Source: CAZJLN01 sp964540765 (GTDB taxonomy: Bacteria > Chloroflexota > Anaerolineae > Anaerolineales > Anaerolineaceae). From it: a DNA stretch of 64,000 bases. This document shows positions 25,255 to 34,173 of this stretch, in pieces; position 1 is the stretch's first letter; each line of letters starts with the position of its first letter. The stretch lies in assembly GCA_964540765.1 (NCBI GenBank), contig CAZINW010000001.1, forward strand, positions 36,592 through 100,591. The letters run 5' to 3'. The notes beneath the pieces were generated by a model. The model made no database searches. It worked only from the letters and a program-made list of their open reading frames with translations, and had not been told where the DNA came from. The position numbers were made by a program, and so were the translations under genes.

Positions 25255-25812
25255 TTACCCAAATAAAGAAAAGAGGCCCACCCCCAGGTAAGCAAAAACC
25301 ATCATCTTTAAGATCTTTCCTATGATGCAGTAAATCATGAATTTCCAAACAGGCATCTTTGAAACGCCGGCGACCATACCTGCCATATCAAACAATGGGT
25401 TTGGAATAAAGGCCAGAACTAAAATGGTGATGTCACCATATTTTTGCATCCACGTCATCACCTTCTCGTAGTGCTTCTTATTCTCTGCGATCCCCTGACC
25501 ACTGAACCCAGCAAGATAACCAGACAGTTCGCCCACAGCAGCCCCAGCACCAGCAGTCACTGCCACCCAAAAAGGATTAAAAACCGCCCCCATGGCTGAG
25601 GTAAAGATCACACCCGGTAATGGGATAAGTATGGTCGCATTTGACAGGACAGAAAACAGGAAGATGCCTGGGTAACCAAAAGCTTGCAATTCTTGAACTT
25701 TATCCCGGTAGATAACCAAAAGGGCTGTTAATGCAATCACGAAAACAAGTGAGATGATGCGAATGACGCTAAGTTTTTTATTTTTGGGCTCAGAATTTTC
25801 CATTTGCATCAT
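25255..25812 (-). CDS. VTT-domain (DedA/SNARE-associated) membrane protein
   Basis: This is a small integral membrane protein of about 185 residues. Five hydrophobic segments include the VTT-domain blocks GVIFTSAMGAVFNPF, GAAVGELSGYLAG and FIPNPLFDMAGMVAGVSKMP. Family members act in lipid scrambling or membrane homeostasis. The frame is open further upstream and overlaps the end of udk. Starts at 25812, 25809 and 25803 are all possible, and the first is given here. Overlap with udk implies cotranscription. Confidence 0.8.
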   Translation of the reverse strand: MMQMENSEPKNKKLSVIRIISLVFVIALTALLVIYRDKVQELQAFGYPGIFLFSVLSNATILIPLPGVIFTSAMGAVFNPFWVAVTAGAGAAVGELSGYLAGFSGQGIAENKKHYEKVMTWMQKYGDITILVLAFIPNPLFDMAGMVAGVSKMPVWKFMIYCIIGKILKMMVFAYLGVGLFSLFG

Positions 25813-26440
25813 CTGCACCCAACAGGCTTTCCATCCTGGCAATCACCATATCCAATGCCACCGAATTCATACCCCCTTCGGGGATGATAATATCTGCATA
25901 GCGTTTGGACGCTTCCACAAACTCCAGGTACATGGGTCTTACAGTCGTGATGTATTGGTTGATAACCGAATCCACCGATCGACCGCGCTCTGCAACATCG
26001 CGAGACAGCCTGCGAATAAAACGAATATCCGGGTCAGCATCCACGAAAAGTTTAACATCAAACATTTTTCGCAATTCCTTCTCATAGAAGATCAGGATGC
26101 CTTCCACCAGGATGATCGAACGTGGTTCAACCAATCTGGTTTCTTCAACACGTGAATGAATGGTGAAATCATAAACCGGTAGTTGTATGCTCCGACCTGC
26201 CTTGAGCGTCCTTATATGGTCAATCAGCAATTCAGTTTCAAGTGAATCCGGGTGGTCATAATTGACTTTGACCCTCTCTTCGTATGTCAGGTGATCCTGC
26301 TTGCGATAATATGCATCGTGCGGTAAAAAGGCAATTTTTTCTCGTCCGATGCGATCAAGGATCAGTTGTGCCAGGGTGGTTTTCCCCGACCCGGACCCAC
26401 CCGCAATGCCAATCACCAGGGGAGATTTGCTCTTAGACAT
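25790..26440 (-). CDS. udk: Uridine kinase
   Basis: This enzyme phosphorylates uridine and cytidine in pyrimidine salvage. The P-loop is GIAGGSGSGKTTLAQLI (residues 11-27). LPHDAYYRKQDHLTYEER, VNYDHPDSLETELL, the base-binding PVYDFTIHSR and LVEGILIF are all present. RFIRRLSRDVAERGRS is the lid. It is 216 residues, the usual length. TATAAT on the minus strand (26447-26452) is a probable -10, in a short divergent gap shared with folD. Confidence 0.92.
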   Translation of the reverse strand: MSKSKSPLVIGIAGGSGSGKTTLAQLILDRIGREKIAFLPHDAYYRKQDHLTYEERVKVNYDHPDSLETELLIDHIRTLKAGRSIQLPVYDFTIHSRVEETRLVEPRSIILVEGILIFYEKELRKMFDVKLFVDADPDIRFIRRLSRDVAERGRSVDSVINQYITTVRPMYLEFVEASKRYADIIIPEGGMNSVALDMVIARMESLLGADDANGKF

Positions 26441-26446
26441 AAAAGA

Positions 26447-26472
26447 ATTATAACCTGTCAGTCGGGTATAAT
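26447..26472. promoter_or_regulatory. Divergent -10 elements between udk and folD
   Basis: Within the 68-base gap, TATAAT on the minus strand (26447-26452) serves udk and TATAAT on the plus strand (26467-26472) serves folD. The two promoters must overlap, so their transcription may be mutually influenced. -35 hexamers are poor. Confidence 0.5.
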
Positions 26473-26508
26473 CCTTAATACTTTTATATAAACATGTTGG
26501 AGGGTACC

Positions 26509-27399
26509 ATGAGCGCAGTTATCATTGATGGCAAGCAAATTGCCGAAGAGATCAGGGAAAATGTCAGGTTGGAGGTCGCTCAGCGGCTTGCACGAGGTAA
26601 AAGCGTGCCGGGACTCGCAACAGTCCTGCTTGGAGAAGATCCTGCCTCCAAAATCTATGTAGGCGCAAAACACAAAGCCTGTGAAGAAGCAGGCATTCAC
26701 TCATTTGGTTTTACGCTTCCGACTGACTCCAGTCAAACAGATGTAGAAAACCTAGTCACAAAATTAAACAATGACCCTGCCATTCATGGCATCTTGGTGC
26801 AGTTACCACTGCCTAAAGGATTGGATGATGAAAAGGTGCTCAGCGCCATCAGCCTGGAGAAAGACGTGGATGGCTTTCACCCGATCAATATTGGCAGGCT
26901 TGCTCAAAAGGGGCGTGACCCCATTTTCATTCCATGCACACCTGCCGGGGTCATGGCATTGCTCGAAAAAGCCGGGGCACATCTGAACGGCGCCAAAGCG
27001 GTGGTGCTGGGTCGTTCCAACATTGTCGGGATGCCTGTTGCCCTGCTGCTTACAAAAGCGAACGCCACGGTTACCCTCTGCCATTCCCGGACACGCAATC
27101 TGCCCCAGGAATTGCTGCAGGCGGATGTGATCGTGGCTGCCATCGGGCAACCTGAAATGGTCAAAGCAGATTGGATCAAACCCGGTGCCATTGTGATCGA
27201 TGTTGGTATCAACCGGGTGGAAGATGCCAGTAAAAAACGTGGCTACCGGCTGGTCGGCGACGTAGACTTTGACTCCGTCTCCATGGTCGCAGGCGCAATC
27301 ACACCCGTTCCCGGTGGTGTGGGTCCGATGACCATTGCCATGCTCCTTCAAAACACCCTGCATGCGGCAGTGCTTGCTGACCTCAAGCAAGCAAAATGA
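26509..27399 (+). CDS. folD: Bifunctional methylenetetrahydrofolate dehydrogenase/cyclohydrolase
   Basis: FolD interconverts 5,10-methylene- and 10-formyl-THF for purine and formyl-Met synthesis. Motifs are SKIYVGAKHKACEEAGI (catalytic Lys region), HGILVQLPLPKGLD, and KDVDGFHPINIGRL. The NADP-binding part is VVLGRSNIVGMPVALLL, and AGAITPVPGGVGPMT lies near the end. It is 296 residues. An earlier ATG at 26494 exists, but GGAGGG directly before the ATG at 26509 supports this start. Confidence 0.95.
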   Translation: MSAVIIDGKQIAEEIRENVRLEVAQRLARGKSVPGLATVLLGEDPASKIYVGAKHKACEEAGIHSFGFTLPTDSSQTDVENLVTKLNNDPAIHGILVQLPLPKGLDDEKVLSAISLEKDVDGFHPINIGRLAQKGRDPIFIPCTPAGVMALLEKAGAHLNGAKAVVLGRSNIVGMPVALLLTKANATVTLCHSRTRNLPQELLQADVIVAAIGQPEMVKADWIKPGAIVIDVGINRVEDASKKRGYRLVGDVDFDSVSMVAGAITPVPGGVGPMTIAMLLQNTLHAAVLADLKQAK

Positions 27400-27429
27400 T
27401 ATTATTTTTATGAGTGAGGAGATAAGCCC

Positions 27430-28815
27430 ATGAGTACATTACTGATCAAGAATGCTGCGGTGATCGTGACCATGGATGACCAGGATCGCGAACTGACCAA
27501 TGCCGGCATTTACTGTCGTGATGGGTTCATTGAGCAGATCGGTCGCATGGATGAACTACCAACAACTGCCGATACCTTACTCGATTTATCAAACCATATT
27601 GTGCTGCCAGGTTTGATCAATACGCACCACCATTTTTATCAAACCCTCACGCGTGCCGTACCCGCAGCCCAAAACGCCAACCTTTTTAACTGGCTAAAAA
27701 CCCTCTATCCAATTTGGGCAAGGATGCAACCCGGGGATATCTTTATATCAACCCAGACAGCCCTGGCAGAATTGGCACTCTCCGGTTGCACCACCGCTTC
27801 AGATCATCTCTACCTCTTCCCAAATGGATCCAAATTGGATGATGAGATCGAAGCCGCCGCCACTGTCGGGCTGCGCTTGCATGCATCCCGCGGCTCCATG
27901 AGCCTGGGTGAATCGAAGGGCGGTTTGCCCCCGGACTCCGTTGTTGATGACGAAGAGACAATCCTGAAGGACAGCCAACGCCTGATTGAACGTTATCATG
28001 ATCCAAAACCAGGCTCAAAGGTTCAAATAGTGCTGGCACCCTGCTCTCCTTTCAGCGTTACCGGAGAATTAATGCGTCAGTCAGCCCTGCTTGCGCGTGA
28101 ATACCATATTCACCTGCATACACACCTGGCTGAAACTGAAGATGAGGAAGCTTTCTGTCTGCAGATGTTTGGGCATAAACCCGTCGCCTATATGCAGTCA
28201 GTTGATTGGATTGGAGAGGATGTCTGGTTTGCTCACAGTGTCCATGTTAACAGGGAAGAGATCAATCTCTATGCGCATGTCGGTTGCGGTGTAGCGCATT
28301 GCCCCAGTTCCAATATGCGTCTTGCCTCAGGGATTGCACCCATTCTAACCATGCTGTCAGCCGGGGTCAAAGTTGGTCTGGGTGTGGATGGCAGTGCCAG
28401 CAACGACAGCTCGCAGATGTTGGCTGAAGCCCGGCAGGCATTGCTGCTCTCCCGTCTTGGCAGCGGTATTCATGGCGCTTCACTATCCGGTCAGGATGCG
28501 CCGCCACTCATGACTGCCCGCCAGGCTCTATCATTGGCAACCCGCGGTGGTGCTGCGGTTTTGGGTCGCAAGGATATCGGTTCACTTGAAGTAGGAAAAT
28601 GCGCAGATTTTATTGGCATCAACCTTGATCGCCTGGATTACGCTGGTGCATTACATGACCCCGTCGCTGCCATTGTATTCTGCAATCCTCAAAAAGTTGA
28701 TCTGAATGTGGTTGGCGGAGAGATCATCGTAAAAGATGGGCAACTCTTGACGCTTGATGTTCAAAAGCAACTCTCAAGGCATAATCTCGCTGCACGGAAG
28801 TTGTTGGATGGCTGA
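27430..28815 (+). CDS. Amidohydrolase, 8-oxoguanine deaminase/ATZ-like
   Basis: This is a 461-residue metal-dependent deaminase. The motif GLINTHHHFYQTLTRAVPAA is characteristic of 8-oxoguanine deaminase and related TrzN/AtzB enzymes. Later ligands are HLHTHLAETEDEE, WFAHSVHVN, and the catalytic aspartate block GLGVDGSASNDSS. It fits a role in clearing oxidised guanine or recycling purines. It follows folD by 30 bases and is probably cotranscribed. Hydroxyatrazine-type substrates are an alternative that sequence alone cannot exclude. Confidence 0.83.
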   Translation: MSTLLIKNAAVIVTMDDQDRELTNAGIYCRDGFIEQIGRMDELPTTADTLLDLSNHIVLPGLINTHHHFYQTLTRAVPAAQNANLFNWLKTLYPIWARMQPGDIFISTQTALAELALSGCTTASDHLYLFPNGSKLDDEIEAAATVGLRLHASRGSMSLGESKGGLPPDSVVDDEETILKDSQRLIERYHDPKPGSKVQIVLAPCSPFSVTGELMRQSALLAREYHIHLHTHLAETEDEEAFCLQMFGHKPVAYMQSVDWIGEDVWFAHSVHVNREEINLYAHVGCGVAHCPSSNMRLASGIAPILTMLSAGVKVGLGVDGSASNDSSQMLAEARQALLLSRLGSGIHGASLSGQDAPPLMTARQALSLATRGGAAVLGRKDIGSLEVGKCADFIGINLDRLDYAGALHDPVAAIVFCNPQKVDLNVVGGEIIVKDGQLLTLDVQKQLSRHNLAARKLLDG

Positions 28816-28957
28816 GCATTTACATCTCCCAATCTTCTGAACGGCGATCGCCCAATCAGGCAGATGGAGGATTGGAAGTGTCAGTGTTGCATAAATCAAC
28901 TAAAAAAGTCTATCAACCCCCAACATGATCCTCTCAGATCTAAAAACCTGGCTTTCT

Positions 28958-29443
28958 TCAAGAAAGATTATCCTGTAAATAATCCAACAACAATTGGAGT
29001 GAAGCCTGGGAGAGGGACTCCTTGTTCTCCAGTCGATCTCCATTAAAAAGGAAATGTCTTGCCCACTCCCCCTCCTGAGTGACCAAAGCTGCCCAGCTTG
29101 TTCCAACTGATTTTGTGAGTGTCGCGCCACCTGGTCCGGCAATGCAACTGACGGCAAGTCCGATATCTGCCCCTAATAGCTGTCTCACCCCTCGGGCCAT
29201 CTCCAAGACAGTCTCACAACTGACTGCTCCATGCGCATGGAGGGTCTCCCAGCGTACTCCGAGCAAGTTAACCTTGGCTTCATAGGCATAACTTACGACT
29301 CCTCCCATAAAATATTCGGATGACCCGGGAACATTTGTAATGTGATGCCCGATCAACCCACCTGTGCATGATTCACCAACTGCCAGGGTTTGTCTCCTTT
29401 GCTGGAGCATCTTCCCAATACTCACTTCCAATGCTTCTGTCAT
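28958..29443 (-). CDS. pncC: Nicotinamide-nucleotide amidohydrolase (stand-alone CinA C-domain)
   Basis: This 161-residue protein is a single CinA C-terminal domain, which deamidates NMN to nicotinate mononucleotide in the pyridine nucleotide cycle. Motifs are LAVGESCTGGLIGHHIT, GGVVSYAYEAKVNLLGV, and VSCIAGPGGATLTKSVGT. It is the last gene of a minus-strand run with nadE and the nadD-like gene, which supports an NAD-recycling role. Read separately, the family signatures are unambiguous. Confidence 0.9.
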   Translation of the reverse strand: MTEALEVSIGKMLQQRRQTLAVGESCTGGLIGHHITNVPGSSEYFMGGVVSYAYEAKVNLLGVRWETLHAHGAVSCETVLEMARGVRQLLGADIGLAVSCIAGPGGATLTKSVGTSWAALVTQEGEWARHFLFNGDRLENKESLSQASLQLLLDYLQDNLS

Positions 29444-29456
29444 CTTTCCTCACACC

Positions 29457-30212
29457 TTATTGACATGTATGTTGGGGGTCTGATTCATCAGGATCGATCA
29501 GCTTCAGCTTGCTCCACACAGACACCAACTTTTTTTCTTTGATGTATTGTGCAATTTCTTTCGACAGCAAACCTTCTGTAAATAATTTCATAGGATCTTC
29601 CCCTGATGCCAGGCGCGACCTGATCTGTCTGGAGGATATTTCCCGTATGTTAAGGTTATCGAGGTAAATGATTTGTGCATTTTTATCCTTTAATTCATTT
29701 AAAAATGCTTGATTGGCTTGAAAATCCGGTCTGGGGCTGATTGCAATGACTGCCAGGTGAAAAATTTTTTCTACCTGGTGCCATCGACTGAAGGGTGGCT
29801 CACCTCCTGAGAACGCATCTTCGCCTAAAAACAATATAAAACCAGTCTCGAGATCTGTACTGGCCCGCATTACTTCCAGGGTTTCCGCCGTAAAATTTGG
29901 ACGAGAAGTTTTTTGGCTTAATTCAGCCTCCAACCAACTGACAGAGGTCTCAACTCCGAGGGTTGCCAAATGCTTTGTCACCTCTCTGGCAGCCAACTGG
30001 CACATGCTGTAACGATGCTCAAAAGTAATTGGCAAACTGTCCTTTTCCTCCAAGTCAATTGGATTACGCCTGTAAACTGGCATCAGCACAACCATCTGAA
30101 TATTCATTCCCCGTTCTAATAAAGCCTGTGTGCCGGAGATGATCAAATCAATGTGACCTTGATGGATTGGATTGGCTGAAGTGCCAAAGATCAATATGTA
30201 ACGATTAATCAT
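29457..30212 (-). CDS. Nicotinate/nicotinamide mononucleotide adenylyltransferase-like protein
   Basis: This is a 251-residue nucleotidyltransferase with the Rossmann-type start ILIFGTSANPIHQGHIDLI, a GxxxPxHxGH motif, and the C-terminal ISSRQIRSRL (the SxTxxR-like element). This fits NadD/NadM enzymes, which adenylate NaMN or NMN. The frame opens far upstream inside nadE; the ATG at 30212 overlaps the nadE stop by 8 bases and gives the proper N-terminus. Its place between nadE and pncC supports the NAD pathway assignment. Confidence 0.82.
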   Translation of the reverse strand: MINRYILIFGTSANPIHQGHIDLIISGTQALLERGMNIQMVVLMPVYRRNPIDLEEKDSLPITFEHRYSMCQLAAREVTKHLATLGVETSVSWLEAELSQKTSRPNFTAETLEVMRASTDLETGFILFLGEDAFSGGEPPFSRWHQVEKIFHLAVIAISPRPDFQANQAFLNELKDKNAQIIYLDNLNIREISSRQIRSRLASGEDPMKLFTEGLLSKEIAQYIKEKKLVSVWSKLKLIDPDESDPQHTCQ

Positions 30213-32202
30213 CGGTATGATTCTTCTCTCCAACCCTGATTTCTTCTTCCAGCTTCTGGATGGACTCCAGCCACAATGCAGGGCTGGCATCACTCGGCAT
30301 ACACCAATCTTTGTGTGGAGAAAGCCCCACTTCAAACACACGAGGACCATCAGGCGCAGCAGAACGCTTATATTGCTGCAGAATAAAGCGATCATAAAAC
30401 ACTTTCATCCAATGTAAGATCTCCTGCTCAGAATACATGCCAAAAAACGCCTGTTGGGCTAAAGCAAAAATCTTCTTTGGAGAAAAGCCAAACTTAAGCA
30501 GGTAGAAAAGGTAAAAATCATGCAAAATGAAAGGACCGATCAGCTCTTCCGTTTTCTGTGATGATGTTTGATTCTGATCCAGTGGCATTAATTCAGGCGA
30601 AATGGGTTTTGCACAAATCTCGTAGATCAGCGATGCATCTTGACCTTTACAATAAACATCTGCATACCATTCCAATTCCGCCCTGACAAGCGTCTTGGGC
30701 ACGCCAGCATTAACGTGATACATGGACATCTGATCAGCATTATAGGTGCACCAACCCAATGCGATCTCGGAAAGGTCCCCCGTACCCACAACAAAACCAC
30801 CTGTCTGGTTGGCAAGATCCATAAGTATCTGGATACGTTCACGTGCCTGTGCATTCTCATAGGTATGATCAAAAACCTGAGGATCATGTCCAATATCATC
30901 AAAATGCTGTGCCAAAGCCTGGTCTATGGGAATCTCACGAAATTTAACCCCCATCATACCGGCTAATTGCCTGGTATGATCTCTTGACACAATTGAACTG
31001 CCAGGACCCGGAAGAGAGACCGCCAGGATCCCCTGGATGTCGTAGCTTAATAATTTGAAGACATGCACACATACCAGCAGTGCCAGGCTTGAATCCATCC
31101 CTCCTGACAGACCAAGTACAACGGTTTTGACACCAATATGCTTCATTCTCCTTGCAAGCGCTGAAGATTGGATGGTAAATGCTTCCCGACAAAAATCTTC
31201 GTGTTTTTCTGTATCCTGGGGGACAAAAGGCGTTTGAGAAATTTCACGCAGGCAAAATTTACTTGATGGATCATTCTTCGTGCTTGGCAGATCGAATTGG
31301 ATCAACCTGTATGGCTTTTCATTATCCATTTCCCGATCAAACCTGCAAGTAAGCCTTTGCTGGACGATCCTTTGCAGATCCACATCTGCCAGCACGCTCT
31401 GCGTGTCAAATCGAAGTCGTGTTGCCTCTGCCAATGAATCTCCATTTTCAGCAATAAAGGCTGCGCCAGAGTAAACGCCATCCGAACTTGATTCATTCAG
31501 ACCGTTGGAGACAAAAGCTGAGATGGATGTAAAAAACTTCGATTGAAATCTTATGTTTTCGCGCATGGAATCAGCCATGCCCGGGCTCTCCCGATATGCA
31601 AAAGTATTGAGCAGTATCGTCGCCAGTGCCGGTGGACGTTCATAATGGGATGAGTGCCCACAACAATTGCCGAGGGAATTTTCCACCCACATAGCACATT
31701 CAGGCATATTACGCGCCTGGAAGATCAGGTTCGTCCCTAGCGGAACTTCCAAGCCGTCTAACAACAATGTCTGCTGGTCAAACTCAAACGGATCTGTAAA
31801 CCAGCGTTGCTCATCATAAGACAGTGGCTTCTTGAGAACGATCCCTTCCAGGCCTTGCGGGTCAATAAAAGCAGAAGCCTTGAATAAATGACCATGTATC
31901 ATCAGTGGAAGACCCACAAATGTTGAAATCTGATACTTATTAACCGCTCGGGTGATACTCAATAAAGCCTGGCAGGATTTTTCCAACAGGAGAGATTGCC
32001 AAAATAAATCCCCGCAGGTATAACCCGTGATGCATAGATCAGGGAATAAAGCCATCTGGCACCCTTGCCCAGAAATGGTTTTAAGCGCAGCGATGATGGC
32101 ATCAGTATTGTATGCCACATCCGCCACCCTCAAGTCAGGTACCACAAGGCCCAAGCGTAAAAACCCATACTCGTTCAAAGTAGATGCTCTTTTGTTTATC
32201 AT
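30205..32202 (-). CDS. nadE: Glutamine-dependent NAD(+) synthetase
   Basis: This 665-residue enzyme makes NAD from deamido-NAD. The N-terminal nitrilase-fold domain (residues about 1-300) should release ammonia from glutamine. The synthetase domain (about 330-640) has the P-loop LGLSGGMDSS (364-372), YENAQARERIQILMDLANQ, and GTGDLSEIALGWCTYN. The latter domain looks fully normal. In the nitrilase domain the usual catalytic Glu is Asp (FPDLCITGY, D55). The nucleophile region reads PECAMWVEN (C169), not the usual ICEDLW. Glutaminase activity is therefore doubtful. Confidence 0.9.
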   Translation of the reverse strand: MINKRASTLNEYGFLRLGLVVPDLRVADVAYNTDAIIAALKTISGQGCQMALFPDLCITGYTCGDLFWQSLLLEKSCQALLSITRAVNKYQISTFVGLPLMIHGHLFKASAFIDPQGLEGIVLKKPLSYDEQRWFTDPFEFDQQTLLLDGLEVPLGTNLIFQARNMPECAMWVENSLGNCCGHSSHYERPPALATILLNTFAYRESPGMADSMRENIRFQSKFFTSISAFVSNGLNESSSDGVYSGAAFIAENGDSLAEATRLRFDTQSVLADVDLQRIVQQRLTCRFDREMDNEKPYRLIQFDLPSTKNDPSSKFCLREISQTPFVPQDTEKHEDFCREAFTIQSSALARRMKHIGVKTVVLGLSGGMDSSLALLVCVHVFKLLSYDIQGILAVSLPGPGSSIVSRDHTRQLAGMMGVKFREIPIDQALAQHFDDIGHDPQVFDHTYENAQARERIQILMDLANQTGGFVVGTGDLSEIALGWCTYNADQMSMYHVNAGVPKTLVRAELEWYADVYCKGQDASLIYEICAKPISPELMPLDQNQTSSQKTEELIGPFILHDFYLFYLLKFGFSPKKIFALAQQAFFGMYSEQEILHWMKVFYDRFILQQYKRSAAPDGPRVFEVGLSPHKDWCMPSDASPALWLESIQKLEEEIRVGEKNHTDD

Positions 32203-32374
32203 ATGATGCGTTCTCCACAGAAATTATTCTCTTCTTAATGAAGGATCAATTTTCACTATTTATCATATCAAATTATTAGGTAAAATCAATGGGATTGGGA
32301 GTTTTAAGACCTATCATTATGATTTTTAAGATTAGATGTAAAATAAGCAACAAGATTATAAATGGAGAACATAA

Positions 32375-33322
32375 ATGAATAAAAAAGGCTTGGCTATTGT
32401 GGCCGTAGGTGGTAATGCACTCATCAAGGATAAAGATCATCAAACCGTGCAGGATCAGTATACCTGCTCAGTGGAGACGATGAAGCATATCACAAGTATG
32501 ATTGAAATGGGTTGGGATGTGGTCATCACACATGGAAATGGACCGCAGGTTGGCTTTATTTTACGGCGTTCTGAATTATCAGCACATGAATTGCACGAAG
32601 TACCCCTCGATTTTTGTGGTGCGGATACACAAGGTTCCATTGGCTACATGTTCCAGCAAGCCCTGCATAATGAATTCCTCCTTCGCAAAATGGATAAAAA
32701 AGCTGTCACCGTGGTCACCCAAACCATTGTGGATCGCCATGATCCTGCCTTCCAGCGCCCTGCCAAGCCAATTGGTTCCTTCATGGATGAAGCCTCAGCC
32801 TCTGAAAAAATTAAAAAGGAAGGCTGGACCATGGTTGAAGACGCTGGTCGGGGCTGGCGACGCGTGGTTCCTTCCCCCATTCCCCAGCGCATTGTCGAAG
32901 CGGATGCCATTCAGAGTCTGATCAAGGCTGGATTTGTCGTTGTTGCTGTTGGCGGTGGAGGTATCCCCGTCCTTGAAACTGAAAATGGCAATCTGGTCGG
33001 TGTTGAAGCCGTCATTGACAAGGACTTTGGCGCTTCAATCCTGGCAACCATGATTGGCGCAGATCTCTTCCTGATCAGCACTGCGGTTGAAAAAGTGGCA
33101 ATTAATTTCAACAAACCAAACCAACAATGGCTGGACACAATGACAACTGCCCAAGCCAGGCAGTATCTCGAAGATGGTCACTTTGCCAAAGGGAGCATGT
33201 TGCCCAAGATCCAGGCAATATTGAAGTACATGGACAAGGGCGGCAAGAAGGCTCTCATCACCAATCCGGAACATATTACAGAGGCTCTTGAAGGAAAAAC
33301 AGGAACCTGGATCGTGCCATAA
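32375..33322 (+). CDS. arcC: Carbamate kinase
   Basis: This enzyme makes ATP from carbamoyl phosphate, or the reverse. The protein is 315 residues. Motifs are VAVGGNALIKDKD, VVITHGNGPQVGFILRRSE and VPLDFCGADTQGSIGYM, plus VGVEAVIDKDFGASILATM and PKIQAILKYMDKGGKKALIT. No arginine deiminase or ornithine carbamoyltransferase gene is beside it, so the role may lie in nucleobase or ureide breakdown. TATAAA just before the ATG may be part of a promoter. The 172-base gap to the divergent nadE probably holds both promoters. Confidence 0.93.
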   Translation: MNKKGLAIVAVGGNALIKDKDHQTVQDQYTCSVETMKHITSMIEMGWDVVITHGNGPQVGFILRRSELSAHELHEVPLDFCGADTQGSIGYMFQQALHNEFLLRKMDKKAVTVVTQTIVDRHDPAFQRPAKPIGSFMDEASASEKIKKEGWTMVEDAGRGWRRVVPSPIPQRIVEADAIQSLIKAGFVVVAVGGGGIPVLETENGNLVGVEAVIDKDFGASILATMIGADLFLISTAVEKVAINFNKPNQQWLDTMTTAQARQYLEDGHFAKGSMLPKIQAILKYMDKGGKKALITNPEHITEALEGKTGTWIVP

Positions 33323-33326
33323 ACAA

Positions 33327-34124
33327 ATGACACTTAAAATTGTTACCCAAAATCTCCTGATTGACCTTGATCAATGGGATTTACGTGGTCCATTAATCGT
33401 CTCGGCACTTTCAGATCTTTCTGCGGATATTATTCTGTTTCAAGAGGTGCCTCTTAAGCCCGACAACGCAACTTGGATAGCCTCTCAATTGCAGGGATAC
33501 CAGGTCTTCATTGCACCTGACGCAGGCATGAAAATCGGCCAGGAAGGTCTGGCAATTCTCACACGCTTACCTGTGTCAGACCACGTCATTCTCGACCTTG
33601 GACCCCAAAACCGCAAGGCGCAGATCATCTATCTGGCACATGCAGGTCAGAAATATGCCATAGCGAACACACATTTATTCTGGCATGACGGTCATGCGCC
33701 CGAACGCCTTGCCCAGGCACAACAAATCCTTGCATATTTAAAAAGTCTGCCTGAGCCAACGCACCTTATACTGAGTGGTGATTTTAATGCAACGCCTGAT
33801 TCCCCCACAATTCAATGGATCAAGCAGTATATGCGCTCCGCTTATGAAGCATGCCATGACACTGAGGCGGATTCGACCTTTCCCACACCATTGCAGCGCG
33901 ACTGGCACTTTGGCGTGGCGCAAGGGTCAAAGAACTGGACTCTTGCAAAGCAGAAAACAACACGGGACGAATCACATATGACCATCGATTACATCTTTGC
34001 CAGCCCTGAATTGAATGTTATGGATTGCACGATCGTGTGTGATCAACCTGATCCCAAAAATACAGTCATTTACCCATCTGATCATTATGGATTAATGGCA
34101 ATTTTTGAGCCCATCCATGTTTAG
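33327..34124 (+). CDS. Endonuclease/exonuclease/phosphatase-family hydrolase
   Basis: This is a 265-residue protein of the EEP fold. Motifs are KIVTQNLLIDLDQWDLR, ILFQEVPLKP with the metal Glu, LILSGDFNATPDSP, MTIDYIFASP, and YPSDHYGLMAIF with the catalytic Asp-His. A frame starts at 33288 inside arcC, but the ATG at 33327 gives the natural beginning of the fold. The gap to arcC is only four bases, so they are probably one transcript. The substrate (nucleic acid, inositol phosphate or lipid) cannot be decided. Confidence 0.82.
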   Translation: MTLKIVTQNLLIDLDQWDLRGPLIVSALSDLSADIILFQEVPLKPDNATWIASQLQGYQVFIAPDAGMKIGQEGLAILTRLPVSDHVILDLGPQNRKAQIIYLAHAGQKYAIANTHLFWHDGHAPERLAQAQQILAYLKSLPEPTHLILSGDFNATPDSPTIQWIKQYMRSAYEACHDTEADSTFPTPLQRDWHFGVAQGSKNWTLAKQKTTRDESHMTIDYIFASPELNVMDCTIVCDQPDPKNTVIYPSDHYGLMAIFEPIHV

Positions 34125-34173
34125 CCACTTTGGATTATGATTAGGTCTAGATCGTTTGTAAAGAAGAATAAGA

